Positions 42,560 through 52,412 of a stretch of DNA of 64,000 bases are shown in pieces. Source of the DNA: Roseibium aggregatum (GTDB lineage: Bacteria; Pseudomonadota; Alphaproteobacteria; Rhizobiales; Stappiaceae); the NCBI RefSeq assembly GCF_014692675.1, contig NZ_JABFCZ010000008.1, positions 1 through 64,000 of the forward strand, in the 5' to 3' direction. The stretch's first letter is position 1. Each line of letters begins with the position of its first letter. The notes under the pieces are model-generated. The model saw only the letters and a list, made by a program, of their open reading frames with translations. It searched no databases and had not been told where the DNA came from. The position numbers were made by a program, and so were the translations under genes.

Positions 42560-44620
42560 ATGGCCGGCATTTTTAAATGGCTTTTCGGCGGATCGTCCGC
42601 AGGGGATGATCGTGTGGAGAAGGATGCGCGCGGGGAACCGCGCGGCTGGTCAGAACCTGAGCCAGACCCGGAAATTGTCCGCGCCCCAGACCTTTCCCTG
42701 CCCGAACAGAAGTACTTTATCCAGCTCGAGCGACTGACAACTTCGGTCTCCGCCCAGGACTATCCGGCCGCAGCCGCGGCGGCGCGAGCTAGCCTGCCGC
42801 TGCTGCGCAACTGGCTGAAGGACCCGCGCGGCGACGGACTGCGCCTCGAACTCCGGATACCGGCCTTATCTCAGGGAGGTACGATGATGGCCATTACCGG
42901 GGACAATGAGGGACTGGCCGAGCTCCGGAAGTTGGTACAGGACTTCGACCACCTGAAAGATTACCGGGAGGAGGCGGAGGAACACTTTTCTGATCTGGAA
43001 CTCTTCAACCGGATCCGGGCAGTCATTCGCAGTAAACCGGGCGTGCTACAAAACCGGATGAAAGCGGAGTTGGATATCGAAGATGGCCGTCGAGCCAGTC
43101 GGCTGGTTTCCTACTTGGAAAAGAACGGGGAGGTGCAGCGCGCGAAGAGCGGTAACACATATGAGCTCTACATGGCCGGCGTCGCGATGCCCGAAGCCGC
43201 TGTAGAGACGATTTACACGGAGCCTGACAATCCGGGGTCGCATCGGCGAGAGACACGCGGAACCCATCCCCGTGAACTAGACCTCAAGCGTGTGAGCATC
43301 GTACCCCTCCCTCCGTCTCCGAATGCCTGGGATCGATCGGTCGATCTTCCGGTTACGAACGAAGCCTTTGAGGACCCTGAGAGCGCTTGGCAGGAGATCA
43401 TCGTCGAACCAATTGCGAAGGACGACCGGCCCGACCCAGCCTTCCGTAGACACTATAGTACCCGGGGTGGCACGCTGTCGTTCGATGATCTCGCGAAGTC
43501 GGATGCGAGCTTGGGCGCACCCGGGGCGGTGATGTTCGCCAACGCGAATGGGCAGCCCGGAACGACAGTTCCCCTCCATCGCGCCCCCTACCGCATTTCG
43601 GTCCACCCGGAAGGTGACGGCTTCGCGATACTCTCAAGGAGCAATGTGCTGACGGTCTATGGCGGCGATCTAAAGGTCGATTTCGAGACGGATCTGGAGA
43701 GCGCTCCGGAAGTTGTTGCGAACCGGGATCGCCTGGGATTGGCGGAGACCGAGGCGCACCGCGCACTACGCTGCATCGCCCTGACACCGGAACGCGACCG
43801 TTATCTATTCACGCACATCGATGAGGCCTGGTGTATCGGTCGGGACGGGAAGCGCCTCTGGGGACTTCGGATGCCGGCCAGTGAGCCCACTCGCATCCGG
43901 GTAGGCGGCGAGGCTTTCGGCACAGCGGCCGAAATCGATGAAGCGCTTGAGGCTTTGGGACTCGAGATGCCAGTCACACCTGACGAGATCCGCAAACGCT
44001 ACCGGCAGCTGGCGCGCGAGCTGCACCCGGACCTCAATCCCGGGAACGAGGAACGGATGAAAGCGGTAAACGTCGCCTCCGAACGCCTGACCGGCCTAGA
44101 TCCGGAACAGCTCGACGGAAGCGGAGGTGGGGAAGGTGGTTTTGAGATCGTGATCAGCCTAGGCCTGGCGGGCCAAGCGGACTGGATCTATGCCGCTGCT
44201 TTCTCGGGGACCGGGGAGACTGCGCTCCTGGGGACATATGCCGGTCGGGTCGTGCGCGTAGACCGGGAAGGTATACCGACGACGATCTATGACGTCGGTT
44301 CAATGCCGGTCCGGATCATCGAGACCGAGGCCTACCTCTACGTGATGACTACAACGCGCCTTTATGTACTGGACGGAGATCACTTGGTGGCGCTGGAGGA
44401 TTGCTCAGCCAAATGCGACCTGCTCGTCAGCGGCGGAATGGTTCTCCTGGTCGAAAACAAGGGGGTTCGGATCTTTGCAGAAGATGGAAGGCCGCTTGGG
44501 ATCGCCCTGACCAAGGCGCCAATCCGACGTGCCTATGTCGATTCAGGAGAACTTGTCATCGAGACCCGGACGCAATGCGGGCGCTTCCGCAGTGTCCGGT
44601 CCGCGCCAGAAAGGGCGTAA
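42560..44620 (+). CDS. J-domain protein of unknown function
   Basis: A soluble protein of 686 residues. About residues 145-210 resemble a winged helix (FNRIRAVIRSKPGVLQNRMK, EDGRRASRLVSYLEKNGEVQRA). A J-domain lies at about 470-515: VTPDEIRKRYRQLARELHPDLNPGNEERMK, with an intact HPD near residue 489, so it should stimulate an Hsp70/DnaK ATPase. The regions on both sides (270-460 and 525-686) are rich in short beta strands (LLGTYAGRVVRVDREG, LYVLDGDHLVALED), like propeller blades. GAAGG precedes the ATG at 42560. It is tail-to-tail with the Argonaute gene. I know no named family for the whole protein. Confidence 0.75.
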   Translation: MAGIFKWLFGGSSAGDDRVEKDARGEPRGWSEPEPDPEIVRAPDLSLPEQKYFIQLERLTTSVSAQDYPAAAAAARASLPLLRNWLKDPRGDGLRLELRIPALSQGGTMMAITGDNEGLAELRKLVQDFDHLKDYREEAEEHFSDLELFNRIRAVIRSKPGVLQNRMKAELDIEDGRRASRLVSYLEKNGEVQRAKSGNTYELYMAGVAMPEAAVETIYTEPDNPGSHRRETRGTHPRELDLKRVSIVPLPPSPNAWDRSVDLPVTNEAFEDPESAWQEIIVEPIAKDDRPDPAFRRHYSTRGGTLSFDDLAKSDASLGAPGAVMFANANGQPGTTVPLHRAPYRISVHPEGDGFAILSRSNVLTVYGGDLKVDFETDLESAPEVVANRDRLGLAETEAHRALRCIALTPERDRYLFTHIDEAWCIGRDGKRLWGLRMPASEPTRIRVGGEAFGTAAEIDEALEALGLEMPVTPDEIRKRYRQLARELHPDLNPGNEERMKAVNVASERLTGLDPEQLDGSGGGEGGFEIVISLGLAGQADWIYAAAFSGTGETALLGTYAGRVVRVDREGIPTTIYDVGSMPVRIIETEAYLYVMTTTRLYVLDGDHLVALEDCSAKCDLLVSGGMVLLVENKGVRIFAEDGRPLGIALTKAPIRRAYVDSGELVIETRTQCGRFRSVRSAPERA

Positions 44621-44919
44621 CATTGTACATCGAACGGTCGCTGCCCGCCCTGGTTCGAATTTGAAAGTTCCGCAACGCACGTTATGCGAATCCGGGGCGA
44701 GCGACTACATTCCAAGTCAATCCGGATGGGAAGGGGATTGTAGCCCTGAGCACCTTTTGTGCCGTATTCGGACCGCTGACCGATTTGCGTATGCTCTTGA
44801 TCGTCGTTCAGACAGCCATCGACCGCCCTCAAGACCCTAATTTTTAGATCGTTCAGCGGCCTCCGTTCCCGCCTTTCATTTCAGACGCTCTGGTATGAAT
44901 TGTTCGCCGCGATCAGCGC

Positions 44920-46371
44920 TTACATGAACAGCCGATAGGGATAGACGTTTCGCGGCAGGTCTGGGACATTCGCGATCGTGCGGGCGAGTCTCTGCGAATA
45001 GCGGATGCTTACCGGTACTGGATCGTAGAGGGCGTCGTTGTTCCAATCCATCTTCGTCAACGCTAACGCCTCGTGAGCGGTCAGTTCGAGCGGGCCACTG
45101 CCAGCATGGCGGATCAGCTGTAGCGGTCGTGGGATACTCTTCTTGCCTTGATAATAATCGCCCGTGGTCGAAACATCGGGTGCATTGCCGGCAACCCATA
45201 CCAGCGCGGAATTGCCGGACCTAACTACCATCGTTCCTCGCGGCACCGGATACCTCGACGGTTTGGTACGGGGCTTTCGCACGCCGGAGTCGATCAGCCA
45301 AACGCCGCGCCAGCAGGATGCTGAACTGACTTCGATGCACTCGATTTCCGGGACGCCTGCCAGCGCATCGAACGCTCCCTCAATCTCACCGTCCTTGAAG
45401 GCTGTGGTCTTGTGGATGACCATCCTCTTGGGCAGGTTGCCGCCATTGCGCCCTTGGTAGAGCTCTAAACTGCGCGCAAGAACGGCACGCATGTCATCGC
45501 GGCTCAAGAACGGATTCCTGCGCGCCTCGGCAAGGTCGGCGACGGGGTCTTGGGCTTCGAAGGCAACGAACTGCATGCCGCCACCATCCATATCGAACAC
45601 TTGCGAGCAGCACGTCACATAATGCGCATCTTGTTGGTCGCCGCGCAGCGCATAGGCCAGCCCGATATACGCCGTGTCGGCCGGCACGCCCTTCAGTGGC
45701 GCCAATTTCCACGGCGTGCCGGCGGCCTTCACATAGATGGCTGTCGCCAGTCGCCATGCGAGCGACGCCTTGTGTGAGAAGGTGAAAGCGCGATCATTTA
45801 CGACTTGGGTTGGGATGTTGAATCTGGCACCCAGTGCCTTGAGCGCGTCATGGGCATCGAAGAATCTGCTACGCGTGGCCGGATTCCAGCTGTCAGGAAA
45901 GTGCACGAGCACGACGTCGAATTCGTTGCGCACCAGCTCCAGCTGTCTGAATGCTGCCTCCATCGCGAGGAAGAGTCGGGCGTGCGGATCGCCATCGCCG
46001 GGCAATTCGTTGACATGCTCGGGCCACTTGATGTGGGCTTCACGTGGTGCCGACACCAGCGCCACATGAAAGAGCTGCTCGAAGCCGGGATAGCGTGGGA
46101 CATATTCGGACCTGTCAGTAGGCCGGTGCGCGTTGCGCAGCAACAGCATCAACTCGCCGCGCCGCTTGAAGGCGCTCTCCGGGCCCACGGTCGCGATCCT
46201 GATGCGCGAGGTAAAGCCGCCGAAGGATCCTTTTGAATAGGGCCCAAAATTCGCAAGTCCCCGAAGAGGATGGATGTCGACTTGCGTTACGTCCGAGGGC
46301 GAGAAGGATAACTTCGGTTCATCCAATAGCGTGAATGGCGGAAGCTTTGTAGATTGGGCCGGGCTGCTCAT
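44920..46371 (-). CDS. Short prokaryotic Argonaute (MID-PIWI, inactive)
   Basis: A protein of 483 residues, the usual size of short pAgos that have only MID and PIWI domains. The MID-PIWI linker FSHKASLAWRLATAIYVKAAG, then TPWKL, is typical. In the PIWI domain, AYIGLAYALRG has Ala where catalytic Asp would be, and VIHKTTAFKDGEIEG has HKTT at the third catalytic site, so it should bind but not cut nucleic acid. ALTKMDWNN...PVPVSIRYSQRLA and a C-terminal YRLFM finish the domain. The ATG at 46371 overlaps the upstream stop (TGATG), so the two genes are translationally coupled. Known relatives bind guide RNA and sense target DNA for the SIR2 partner. Confidence 0.9.
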   Translation of the reverse strand: MSSPAQSTKLPPFTLLDEPKLSFSPSDVTQVDIHPLRGLANFGPYSKGSFGGFTSRIRIATVGPESAFKRRGELMLLLRNAHRPTDRSEYVPRYPGFEQLFHVALVSAPREAHIKWPEHVNELPGDGDPHARLFLAMEAAFRQLELVRNEFDVVLVHFPDSWNPATRSRFFDAHDALKALGARFNIPTQVVNDRAFTFSHKASLAWRLATAIYVKAAGTPWKLAPLKGVPADTAYIGLAYALRGDQQDAHYVTCCSQVFDMDGGGMQFVAFEAQDPVADLAEARRNPFLSRDDMRAVLARSLELYQGRNGGNLPKRMVIHKTTAFKDGEIEGAFDALAGVPEIECIEVSSASCWRGVWLIDSGVRKPRTKPSRYPVPRGTMVVRSGNSALVWVAGNAPDVSTTGDYYQGKKSIPRPLQLIRHAGSGPLELTAHEALALTKMDWNNDALYDPVPVSIRYSQRLARTIANVPDLPRNVYPYRLFM

Positions 46372-48188
46372 CACGTGGTCCTGTCGAAATAGACATGATG
46401 ATGGCCTGGGCGGCTCCAGCCAGTGACTGGAGAGACCTTGAATACGGCATCAATCCCAGTGCCTTCCTCCAGTCTGAACGCTTGCTTCCTCCCGTCGCCG
46501 TTATTGGTCAGGAGCTGCGCCCAGGCAGCGATGATCTTCGCCCAGTTCGGATTGTAACGCTGCGCCCAACGTTCCCGGCGCCAGTCGCCCGCTGGGTCGC
46601 CACCCCGGTAAGGACGGGAAGCCATCGGATCCGTGTTGGCGACTTCCGAATGGTCCAGATCTTCGTCCTGAGTGATTTCCGGACGAGGGATATGTACGAA
46701 GGTGTAGGGCTCGAAGCCGCACCACCACCGCCCATCGATCAGGTCAAGTTTCAGGAACAGACCTTCCTGAAAGGGATATCCGAGGTTGGGAACGGTGCCA
46801 GTAAGATCGCTACCATAGGCGTTCCGAAGATTGGATAGCACCTGCGCGTTTCGGCGGGTACGTTCCGGATTATCTCCGGCGCCGGGTGAAGCAATGACGA
46901 CGGAATGTCCGGCGCGCTTATAGCGCGGAATGAGCGGAAGGTGTCTGGTCAGGCCCCTGACCAACGCGTCGTAAATGAGGCCCACCGCCCAGCTGTCGGC
47001 GGCCGGATCCAGTTCGATCTCACCATCGAGTGTCGCACCAAGCGGTAAAAGCGCGTCAAGGATTTCCCGATCTCTGCCGAAGACTGCGAGTTCTCGCCCG
47101 TGTGCCGCTACCGTCGCCCTGATCCCTTTTTCATTCAGCAGCTCCCGTACGGCGGGAGAGGTCGTGTGCTGCGCGAGTTTTATCCGCCGAGCAGCGCGTG
47201 GCATCTCTTCGATTAGAAGTGAGGAATAACGTAGGACGGGAAAGGCTCGAGCTTCTGTAGTCGGCAGCTGCACCGGCACCAAGCGCGGTGTCGGGCGCCC
47301 CGCCATTACCCGATCGAAGAGCGGTCGGGGCAGGTCGGTCGTCTTTGTGATATCGGCGCCCAGCTCGTCGAAGGTCGCGCACTCGACGACATTCACATCG
47401 ACGTCGGCGAGCAGGGCCCGTTTCAGGAATTCGGTTACAGCGGGCAGCAAGCGTGAGGTTGACGATGTGAGCCAGTAAAGCCCATTCGGGAAAGGCGAAG
47501 GCGCATCGAGGACGGCGGTCAATGCTTCCATGATTGAGGCGTCGCGGCCGCTATAGCCGACAAAGACCATCCCGAAACGCTTGCCGACTTCCACCAGGAC
47601 ATGCCGCATGCGAACGTCCTGCTTCTCCAGCTCCGATCCCGTATTCTTGATCGAGATCGACTGGTAATCGCCGTGAAGTTTGGCGACCATCGGCCAGTCC
47701 GCCTCATTGAGGCAGCGCATGGCCCGATCTGCTGAGTCGATTGCCGCTACAGTCGGGCGATTCTGGTCGACGACAGGTAGGATTTCGTTTGCCGAAAGCG
47801 CCGCTTCCTCAATCAGCGGATCGAAGTTCGTCGTGAAAACGCAGTCTACCTTACCGGCCGCCATCAGGCTTCCCAGCACCTTATGCCCGAAACAGGGCGT
47901 ACCCTTGGAGATCGCGTCGTCTATGTATTGCCGGCGGTGTCGGGGCTGCGGGTATACCGCTTCGAAAGCTTTCGCATATTCTGTAGGATCGCCGTCGGGC
48001 GGCAGTAGCGATGTTTGCCGAAAGAAGGCATCGATCCTGTCGATCCAGATTGGATCAGCCGTATCAATCTCCTTTCTCGATAGGTTTGTCTCGCGACAAA
48101 AGATCTGTGCCTTGAAATCCCGGATCATGGCATAGCCGGTTGGAATACCGGAGGCAGCTGATGCGCCGGCTCCGAGGAACCAAGCCAC
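46371..48188 (-). CDS. SIR2-APAZ effector of a short Argonaute (SPARSA) system
   Basis: A protein of at least 605 residues. The N-terminal SIR2 domain has FLGAGASAASGIPTG, the catalytic-site Asn121 in FTTNFDPLIEEA and His172 in AKLHGDYQ. The rest, from about residue 300, is an APAZ domain (Argonaute PIWI-Ago3-Zwille analogue), which replaces the N/PAZ part missing from short pAgo. In characterised SIR2-APAZ/Ago pairs the complex degrades NAD+ on sensing invader DNA, causing abortive infection. The GTG at 48188 is the first usual start codon, but the frame and family similarity run on upstream to about 48254, so the true start is uncertain. Confidence 0.88.
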   Translation of the reverse strand: MAWFLGAGASAASGIPTGYAMIRDFKAQIFCRETNLSRKEIDTADPIWIDRIDAFFRQTSLLPPDGDPTEYAKAFEAVYPQPRHRRQYIDDAISKGTPCFGHKVLGSLMAAGKVDCVFTTNFDPLIEEAALSANEILPVVDQNRPTVAAIDSADRAMRCLNEADWPMVAKLHGDYQSISIKNTGSELEKQDVRMRHVLVEVGKRFGMVFVGYSGRDASIMEALTAVLDAPSPFPNGLYWLTSSTSRLLPAVTEFLKRALLADVDVNVVECATFDELGADITKTTDLPRPLFDRVMAGRPTPRLVPVQLPTTEARAFPVLRYSSLLIEEMPRAARRIKLAQHTTSPAVRELLNEKGIRATVAAHGRELAVFGRDREILDALLPLGATLDGEIELDPAADSWAVGLIYDALVRGLTRHLPLIPRYKRAGHSVVIASPGAGDNPERTRRNAQVLSNLRNAYGSDLTGTVPNLGYPFQEGLFLKLDLIDGRWWCGFEPYTFVHIPRPEITQDEDLDHSEVANTDPMASRPYRGGDPAGDWRRERWAQRYNPNWAKIIAAWAQLLTNNGDGRKQAFRLEEGTGIDAVFKVSPVTGWSRPGHHHVYFDRTT

Positions 48189-48254
48189 CAGATTTGGCCT
48201 GAGATCGAAGGCGGTCGCGAATTGAGCGGCGGATATCGTCGGGATTGGGTTGAT

Positions 48255-48600
48255 GATTATATTCCTTCAACCGACCTTGGACCACGATAGTATTCGGTGT
48301 GGAGAAGTGCTGTAAAGCCAATCCGGCTATTTCACACAGGAACGTTCTCGTCCCTGAATCTGTGCGGTGATAGTTCGTTCATCAGCTCATGCATGCAATG
48401 CTGCACTTGCCAAGAATGGACTTATATCGACCCCAAACTAGCGATTGGCTCTGGCAGGACAATGTGTTTTCTTCGGCCTTTCTAAAGCCTCGGATCAGCA
48501 AGCCCGAAAGGAAGATACCTCATCTCTTTTGCCAGAATACGGTCAGATAAGAAACAGCCTCCGGAGCTGATGTCGAAGCTCGTTGAAATCGTCTGACAAG
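48255..48600. other. Upstream region of the SPARSA operon
   Basis: About 345 bases between the SIR2-APAZ gene and the right-hand repeat. AAGGA at 48263-48267 may be the ribosome-binding site for the SIR2 gene. The operon promoter must lie here. No other gene is supported. Confidence 0.4.
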
Positions 48601-48601
48601 G

Positions 48602-48640
48602 AAAACCCGCCCGATCGTCTCCGATGGGCGGGTTCTTTCG
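48602..48640 (-). terminator. Terminator after nrdJ; right copy of the 33-base repeat
   Basis: The same hairpin as at 19647-19679, in the same orientation, identical over 33 bases (48602-48634). On the minus strand AACCCGCCC / GGGCGGGTTTTCC ends the nrdJ transcript. On the plus strand it is followed by CTTTCGTTTC. Confidence 0.8.
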
Positions 48641-48722
48641 TTTCAGGGTCGTTTGAGCCGCTTATTGACCTAAATTGGCCATACTATGCGACTCGGGACA
48701 TTTCAGGCCTTGGCCTCGATGT

Positions 48723-51700
48723 TTAGCTGCAGCCGCTGGTGCTTCCGCAGGTGTCGCACTTCAGGCAGGTGCCGTTGCGCACCATGGTGAAGTTGCCGCA
48801 TTCCGAACAGCTTTCGCCTTCGTAGCCCTTCATGCGGGCCTGGGCGATCTGCTGGGCCGCGTCATTGGCCTGCGGGGCAGGGGGCGTGCTGACTTCTACC
48901 GCCGCGACCGCTTCGGAACCGCGGGCGAAGGCGGTTGCGATCGCCGAGGTCTGGGCCGCCGGGGTGTTGGTCGTCTTGGCCGACACTGCGTCGCCGAGCG
49001 CGCCTGCCGGTTCGCCGCTGGTGACCAGGCGGAACCGTTCGGTCTGACCGCGCACAAGGCCGTGGGAAACGACGGCCGGCTGGGCGGCGTCCTTGTCCTT
49101 GCCTTCGTTCGGGCCCGAGCTCATGGCCGTGTTGCCGATGGCTTCCGGTGGCACATGGGCGAGGTCGTGACGGCCGAGATAGGACACGGCCAGTTCGCGG
49201 AAGATGTAGTCGAGGATCGACGTCGCGTTCTTGATCGCCGAGTTGCCCTGCACCATGCCGGCCGGTTCGAACCGGGTGAAGGTGAAGGCGTCGACATATT
49301 CCTCCAGCGGCACGCCGTATTGCAGGCCGAGCGAGATGGCGATGGCGAAGTTGTTCATCAGCGAGCGGAAGGCGGCCCCTTCCTTGTGCATGTCGATGAA
49401 GATCTCGCCGAGACGGCCGTCCTCGTATTCGCCGGTGGTGAGATACACCTTGTGGCCGCCGACGCGCGCCTTCTGGGTGTAGCCCTTGCGGCGGTCCGGC
49501 ATCTTTTCCCGCTCGCGGATGGCCCGTTCGACGATGCGTTCCACGATCCGCTCGGCAACCACTTCGGCCTTGGCGGCCTGCGGCTTGGCGGCGATGGCTT
49601 CCGCCACCTCGTCGTCTTCCATGTCCTCGTCGGCGAGCAGTTGCGCATTGAGCGGCTGGGACAGCTTGGAACCGTCGCGGTAGAGCGCGTTGGCCTTCAG
49701 CGCCAGGCGCCAGGACAGCATGTAGGCTTCCTTGCAGTCGTCGACAGAGGCGTCGTTCGGCATGTTGATCGTCTTGGAGATCGCGCCGGAAATGAACGGC
49801 TGGGCCGCTGCCATCATGCGGATGTGGCTTTCCACCGACAGGAAGCGCTTGCCGATGCGGCCGCACGGGTTGGCGCAGTCGAACACGGCGTAGTGCTCTT
49901 CCTTGAGGTGCGGTGCCCCTTCCAGGGTCATCGCGCCGCAGACGTGGGTGTTGGCCGCCTCGATCTCTTCCCTCGTGAAGCCCATGTGGGTCAGAAGGTC
50001 GAAGGCCGGGTCGATCAGCTTTTCTTCCGGAACCATCAGTTCGGCCATCTGTTCGTCGCCCACCGTCCAGCGGTTGAAGACGAACTTGATGTCGAATGCG
50101 GAACCGAGCGAGGCCTTGATCTTGGCAAGGCTCTCGTTTGAGAAGCCCTTGGCCTTGAGCGTCGTCGGGTTGATGTACGGCGCCTGGTCGATGGAGGCGT
50201 GGCCGACCGCATAGGCCTCGATCTCGGCGATTTCCGCTTCCGAGTAGCCGAGGCCGCGCAGGGCTTCGGGAACGGCGCGGTTGATGATCTTGAAGTAGCC
50301 GCCGCCGGCGAGCTTCTTGAACTTCACCAGGGCGAAGTCGGGCTCGATGCCGGTTGTGTCGCAGTCCATGACCAGACCGATGGTGCCGGTCGGGGCGATC
50401 ACCGTTGCCTGCGCATTGCGGTAGCCGTTCTTCTCGCCGAGCTCAAGCGCCCGGTCCCAGGCCAGCTTGGCCCGTTCGATCAGGGTCTTGTCCGGGCAGT
50501 TGGCGTGGTCGAGGGCGACCGGATTGGTGTTCAGCGCCTCGTAGCCTGCATCCTCGCCGTAAGCGGCGCGGCGGTGGTTGCGGATGACCCGCAGCATGTC
50601 CTTGGCGTTCTTGTCGTATTCCGGGAAGGCGCCGAGTTCGCCGGCCATTTCCGCAGACGTTGCATAGGACACACCTGTCATGATGGCGGTCAGAGCGCCG
50701 CAGATCGCACGGCCTTCGTCGCTGTCGTAGGGAATGCCGGAGGTCATCAGGAGGCCGCCGATATTGGCGTAGCCGAGACCGAGCGTGCGGAACTTGTAGG
50801 AGAGTTCCGCGATTTCCTTCGACGGGAACTGCGCCATCAGCACCGACACTTCCAGGACGATGGTCCACAGGCGGACGGCATGCTCATAGTTGTCGACAGC
50901 GAAGGACCCGTCCTGGCGGCGGAACTGCAACAGGTTCAGGGATGCCAGGTTACAGGCCGTGTCGTCCAGGAACATGTATTCCGAGCACGGGTTGGAGGCG
51001 CGGATCTCGCCCGAGGCCGGGCAGGTGTGCCAGTCGTTGATGGTGGTGTGGTACTGGATACCCGGATCGGCGGACGCCCAGGCGGCATAACCGATCTGTT
51101 CCCAAAGCTCCTTGGCCTTGATCGTCTTCACCGTCTTGTTGGTGATGCGGGCGGTCAGGTCCCAGTCGCCGTCTTCCACGACTGCCGACAGGAAGCCGTC
51201 GGTGACGCGTACGGAGTTGTTGGAGTTCTGGCCGGAAACGGTCAGGTAGGCTTCCGAATCCCAGTCCGTGTTGTAGGTCGGGAATTCGATCTTGGTGTAG
51301 CCCTGGCGAGCGAACTGGATGACGCGCTGGATGTAGTTGTCCGGCACCATCATCTTCTTGGCGGCACGGATTTCCCGCTTCAGCGCCGGGTTCTTCGCCG
51401 GGTCGAAGCATTCGCCGTTGTCCGCCTCGCAGTTGACGCAGGCGCGCATGATCGCGTTCAGGTGCTTCTGGCAGACCTTGGAGCCGGTGACGAGGGCGGC
51501 CACCTTCTGCTCTTCCTTGACCTTCCAGTTGATGTATTCCTCGATGTCCGGATGGTCGACGTCGACCACGACCATCTTGGCCGCACGGCGCGTAGTGCCG
51601 CCGGACTTGATCGCGCCGGCTGCCCGGTCGCCGATCTTCAGGAAGCTCATCAGGCCGGAGGACTTGCCGCCGCCCGACAGCCGCTCGCCTTCGCCGCGGA

Positions 51701-52412
51701 CGCGGGAGAAGTTGGAGCCGGTGCCGGAGCCGTATTTGAACAGGCGGGCCTCGCGGACCCACAGGTCCATGATGCCACCTTCGTTGACCAGGTCGTCGCC
51801 GACGGACTGGATGAAGCAGGCATGCGGCTGGGGATGCTCATAGGCCGTGGCGGAACGGGTCAGTTCGCCGGTCTGGAAGTCGACATAGAAGTGACCCTGG
51901 CTCGGGCCGTCGATGCCATAGGCCCAGTGCAGGCCGGTGTTGAACCACTGCGGGGAGTTCGGCGCCACCTTCTGGGTCGCCAGCATGTAGCGCAGTTCGT
52001 CGTAGAAGGCGTGGGCGTCTTCTTCCGTGTCGAAGTAGCCGCCCTTCCAGCCCCAGTAGGTCCAGGTGCCGGCCAGGCGGTCGAACACCTGACGGCCGTC
52101 GATCTCGGACCCGTAGCGCTGGTCTTCGGGGAGCTTCTTCAGCGCCTTTTCGTCCGCCTCCTGACGCCACAGCCAGGACGGGACGGTGTTTTCCTCGACG
52201 GGCTTCAGTTTGGCCGGAACGCCGGCCTTGCGGAAATACTTCTGCGCGAGAATGTCGGCCGCAACCTGGGAGAATTGCGACGGCACCTGAATGTTCTCCA
52301 GCCGGAACACGATCGACCCGTCCGGATTACGGATCTCGCTCGTTGCCGTCCGGAAATCAATGTCGGCGTAGGGAGACTGTCCCTGTTTCGTATAGCGCCG
52401 CTCAATCCGCAT
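48723..52412 (-). CDS. nrdJ: Vitamin B12-dependent ribonucleotide reductase, class II
   Basis: A protein of 1229 residues, the full length of the large alphaproteobacterial NrdJ. It reduces ribonucleotides to deoxyribonucleotides with an adenosylcobalamin radical and needs no oxygen. Seen features are the substrate-binding region [14 protein letters not shown], the cysteine-bearing [22 protein letters not shown], the loop [20 protein letters not shown], and a C-terminal zinc-ribbon-like cysteine cluster ([22 protein letters not shown]). The start [18 protein letters not shown] is the conserved beginning. It is monocistronic, with a long upstream gap holding a possible NrdR box. Confidence 0.95.
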   Translation of the reverse strand: MRIERRYTKQGQSPYADIDFRTATSEIRNPDGSIVFRLENIQVPSQFSQVAADILAQKYFRKAGVPAKLKPVEENTVPSWLWRQEADEKALKKLPEDQRYGSEIDGRQVFDRLAGTWTYWGWKGGYFDTEEDAHAFYDELRYMLATQKVAPNSPQWFNTGLHWAYGIDGPSQGHFYVDFQTGELTRSATAYEHPQPHACFIQSVGDDLVNEGGIMDLWVREARLFKYGSGTGSNFSRVRGEGERLSGGGKSSGLMSFLKIGDRAAGAIKSGGTTRRAAKMVVVDVDHPDIEEYINWKVKEEQKVAALVTGSKVCQKHLNAIMRACVNCEADNGECFDPAKNPALKREIRAAKKMMVPDNYIQRVIQFARQGYTKIEFPTYNTDWDSEAYLTVSGQNSNNSVRVTDGFLSAVVEDGDWDLTARITNKTVKTIKAKELWEQIGYAAWASADPGIQYHTTINDWHTCPASGEIRASNPCSEYMFLDDTACNLASLNLLQFRRQDGSFAVDNYEHAVRLWTIVLEVSVLMAQFPSKEIAELSYKFRTLGLGYANIGGLLMTSGIPYDSDEGRAICGALTAIMTGVSYATSAEMAGELGAFPEYDKNAKDMLRVIRNHRRAAYGEDAGYEALNTNPVALDHANCPDKTLIERAKLAWDRALELGEKNGYRNAQATVIAPTGTIGLVMDCDTTGIEPDFALVKFKKLAGGGYFKIINRAVPEALRGLGYSEAEIAEIEAYAVGHASIDQAPYINPTTLKAKGFSNESLAKIKASLGSAFDIKFVFNRWTVGDEQMAELMVPEEKLIDPAFDLLTHMGFTREEIEAANTHVCGAMTLEGAPHLKEEHYAVFDCANPCGRIGKRFLSVESHIRMMAAAQPFISGAISKTINMPNDASVDDCKEAYMLSWRLALKANALYRDGSKLSQPLNAQLLADEDMEDDEVAEAIAAKPQAAKAEVVAERIVERIVERAIREREKMPDRRKGYTQKARVGGHKVYLTTGEYEDGRLGEIFIDMHKEGAAFRSLMNNFAIAISLGLQYGVPLEEYVDAFTFTRFEPAGMVQGNSAIKNATSILDYIFRELAVSYLGRHDLAHVPPEAIGNTAMSSGPNEGKDKDAAQPAVVSHGLVRGQTERFRLVTSGEPAGALGDAVSAKTTNTPAAQTSAIATAFARGSEAVAAVEVSTPPAPQANDAAQQIAQARMKGYEGESCSECGNFTMVRNGTCLKCDTCGSTSGCS

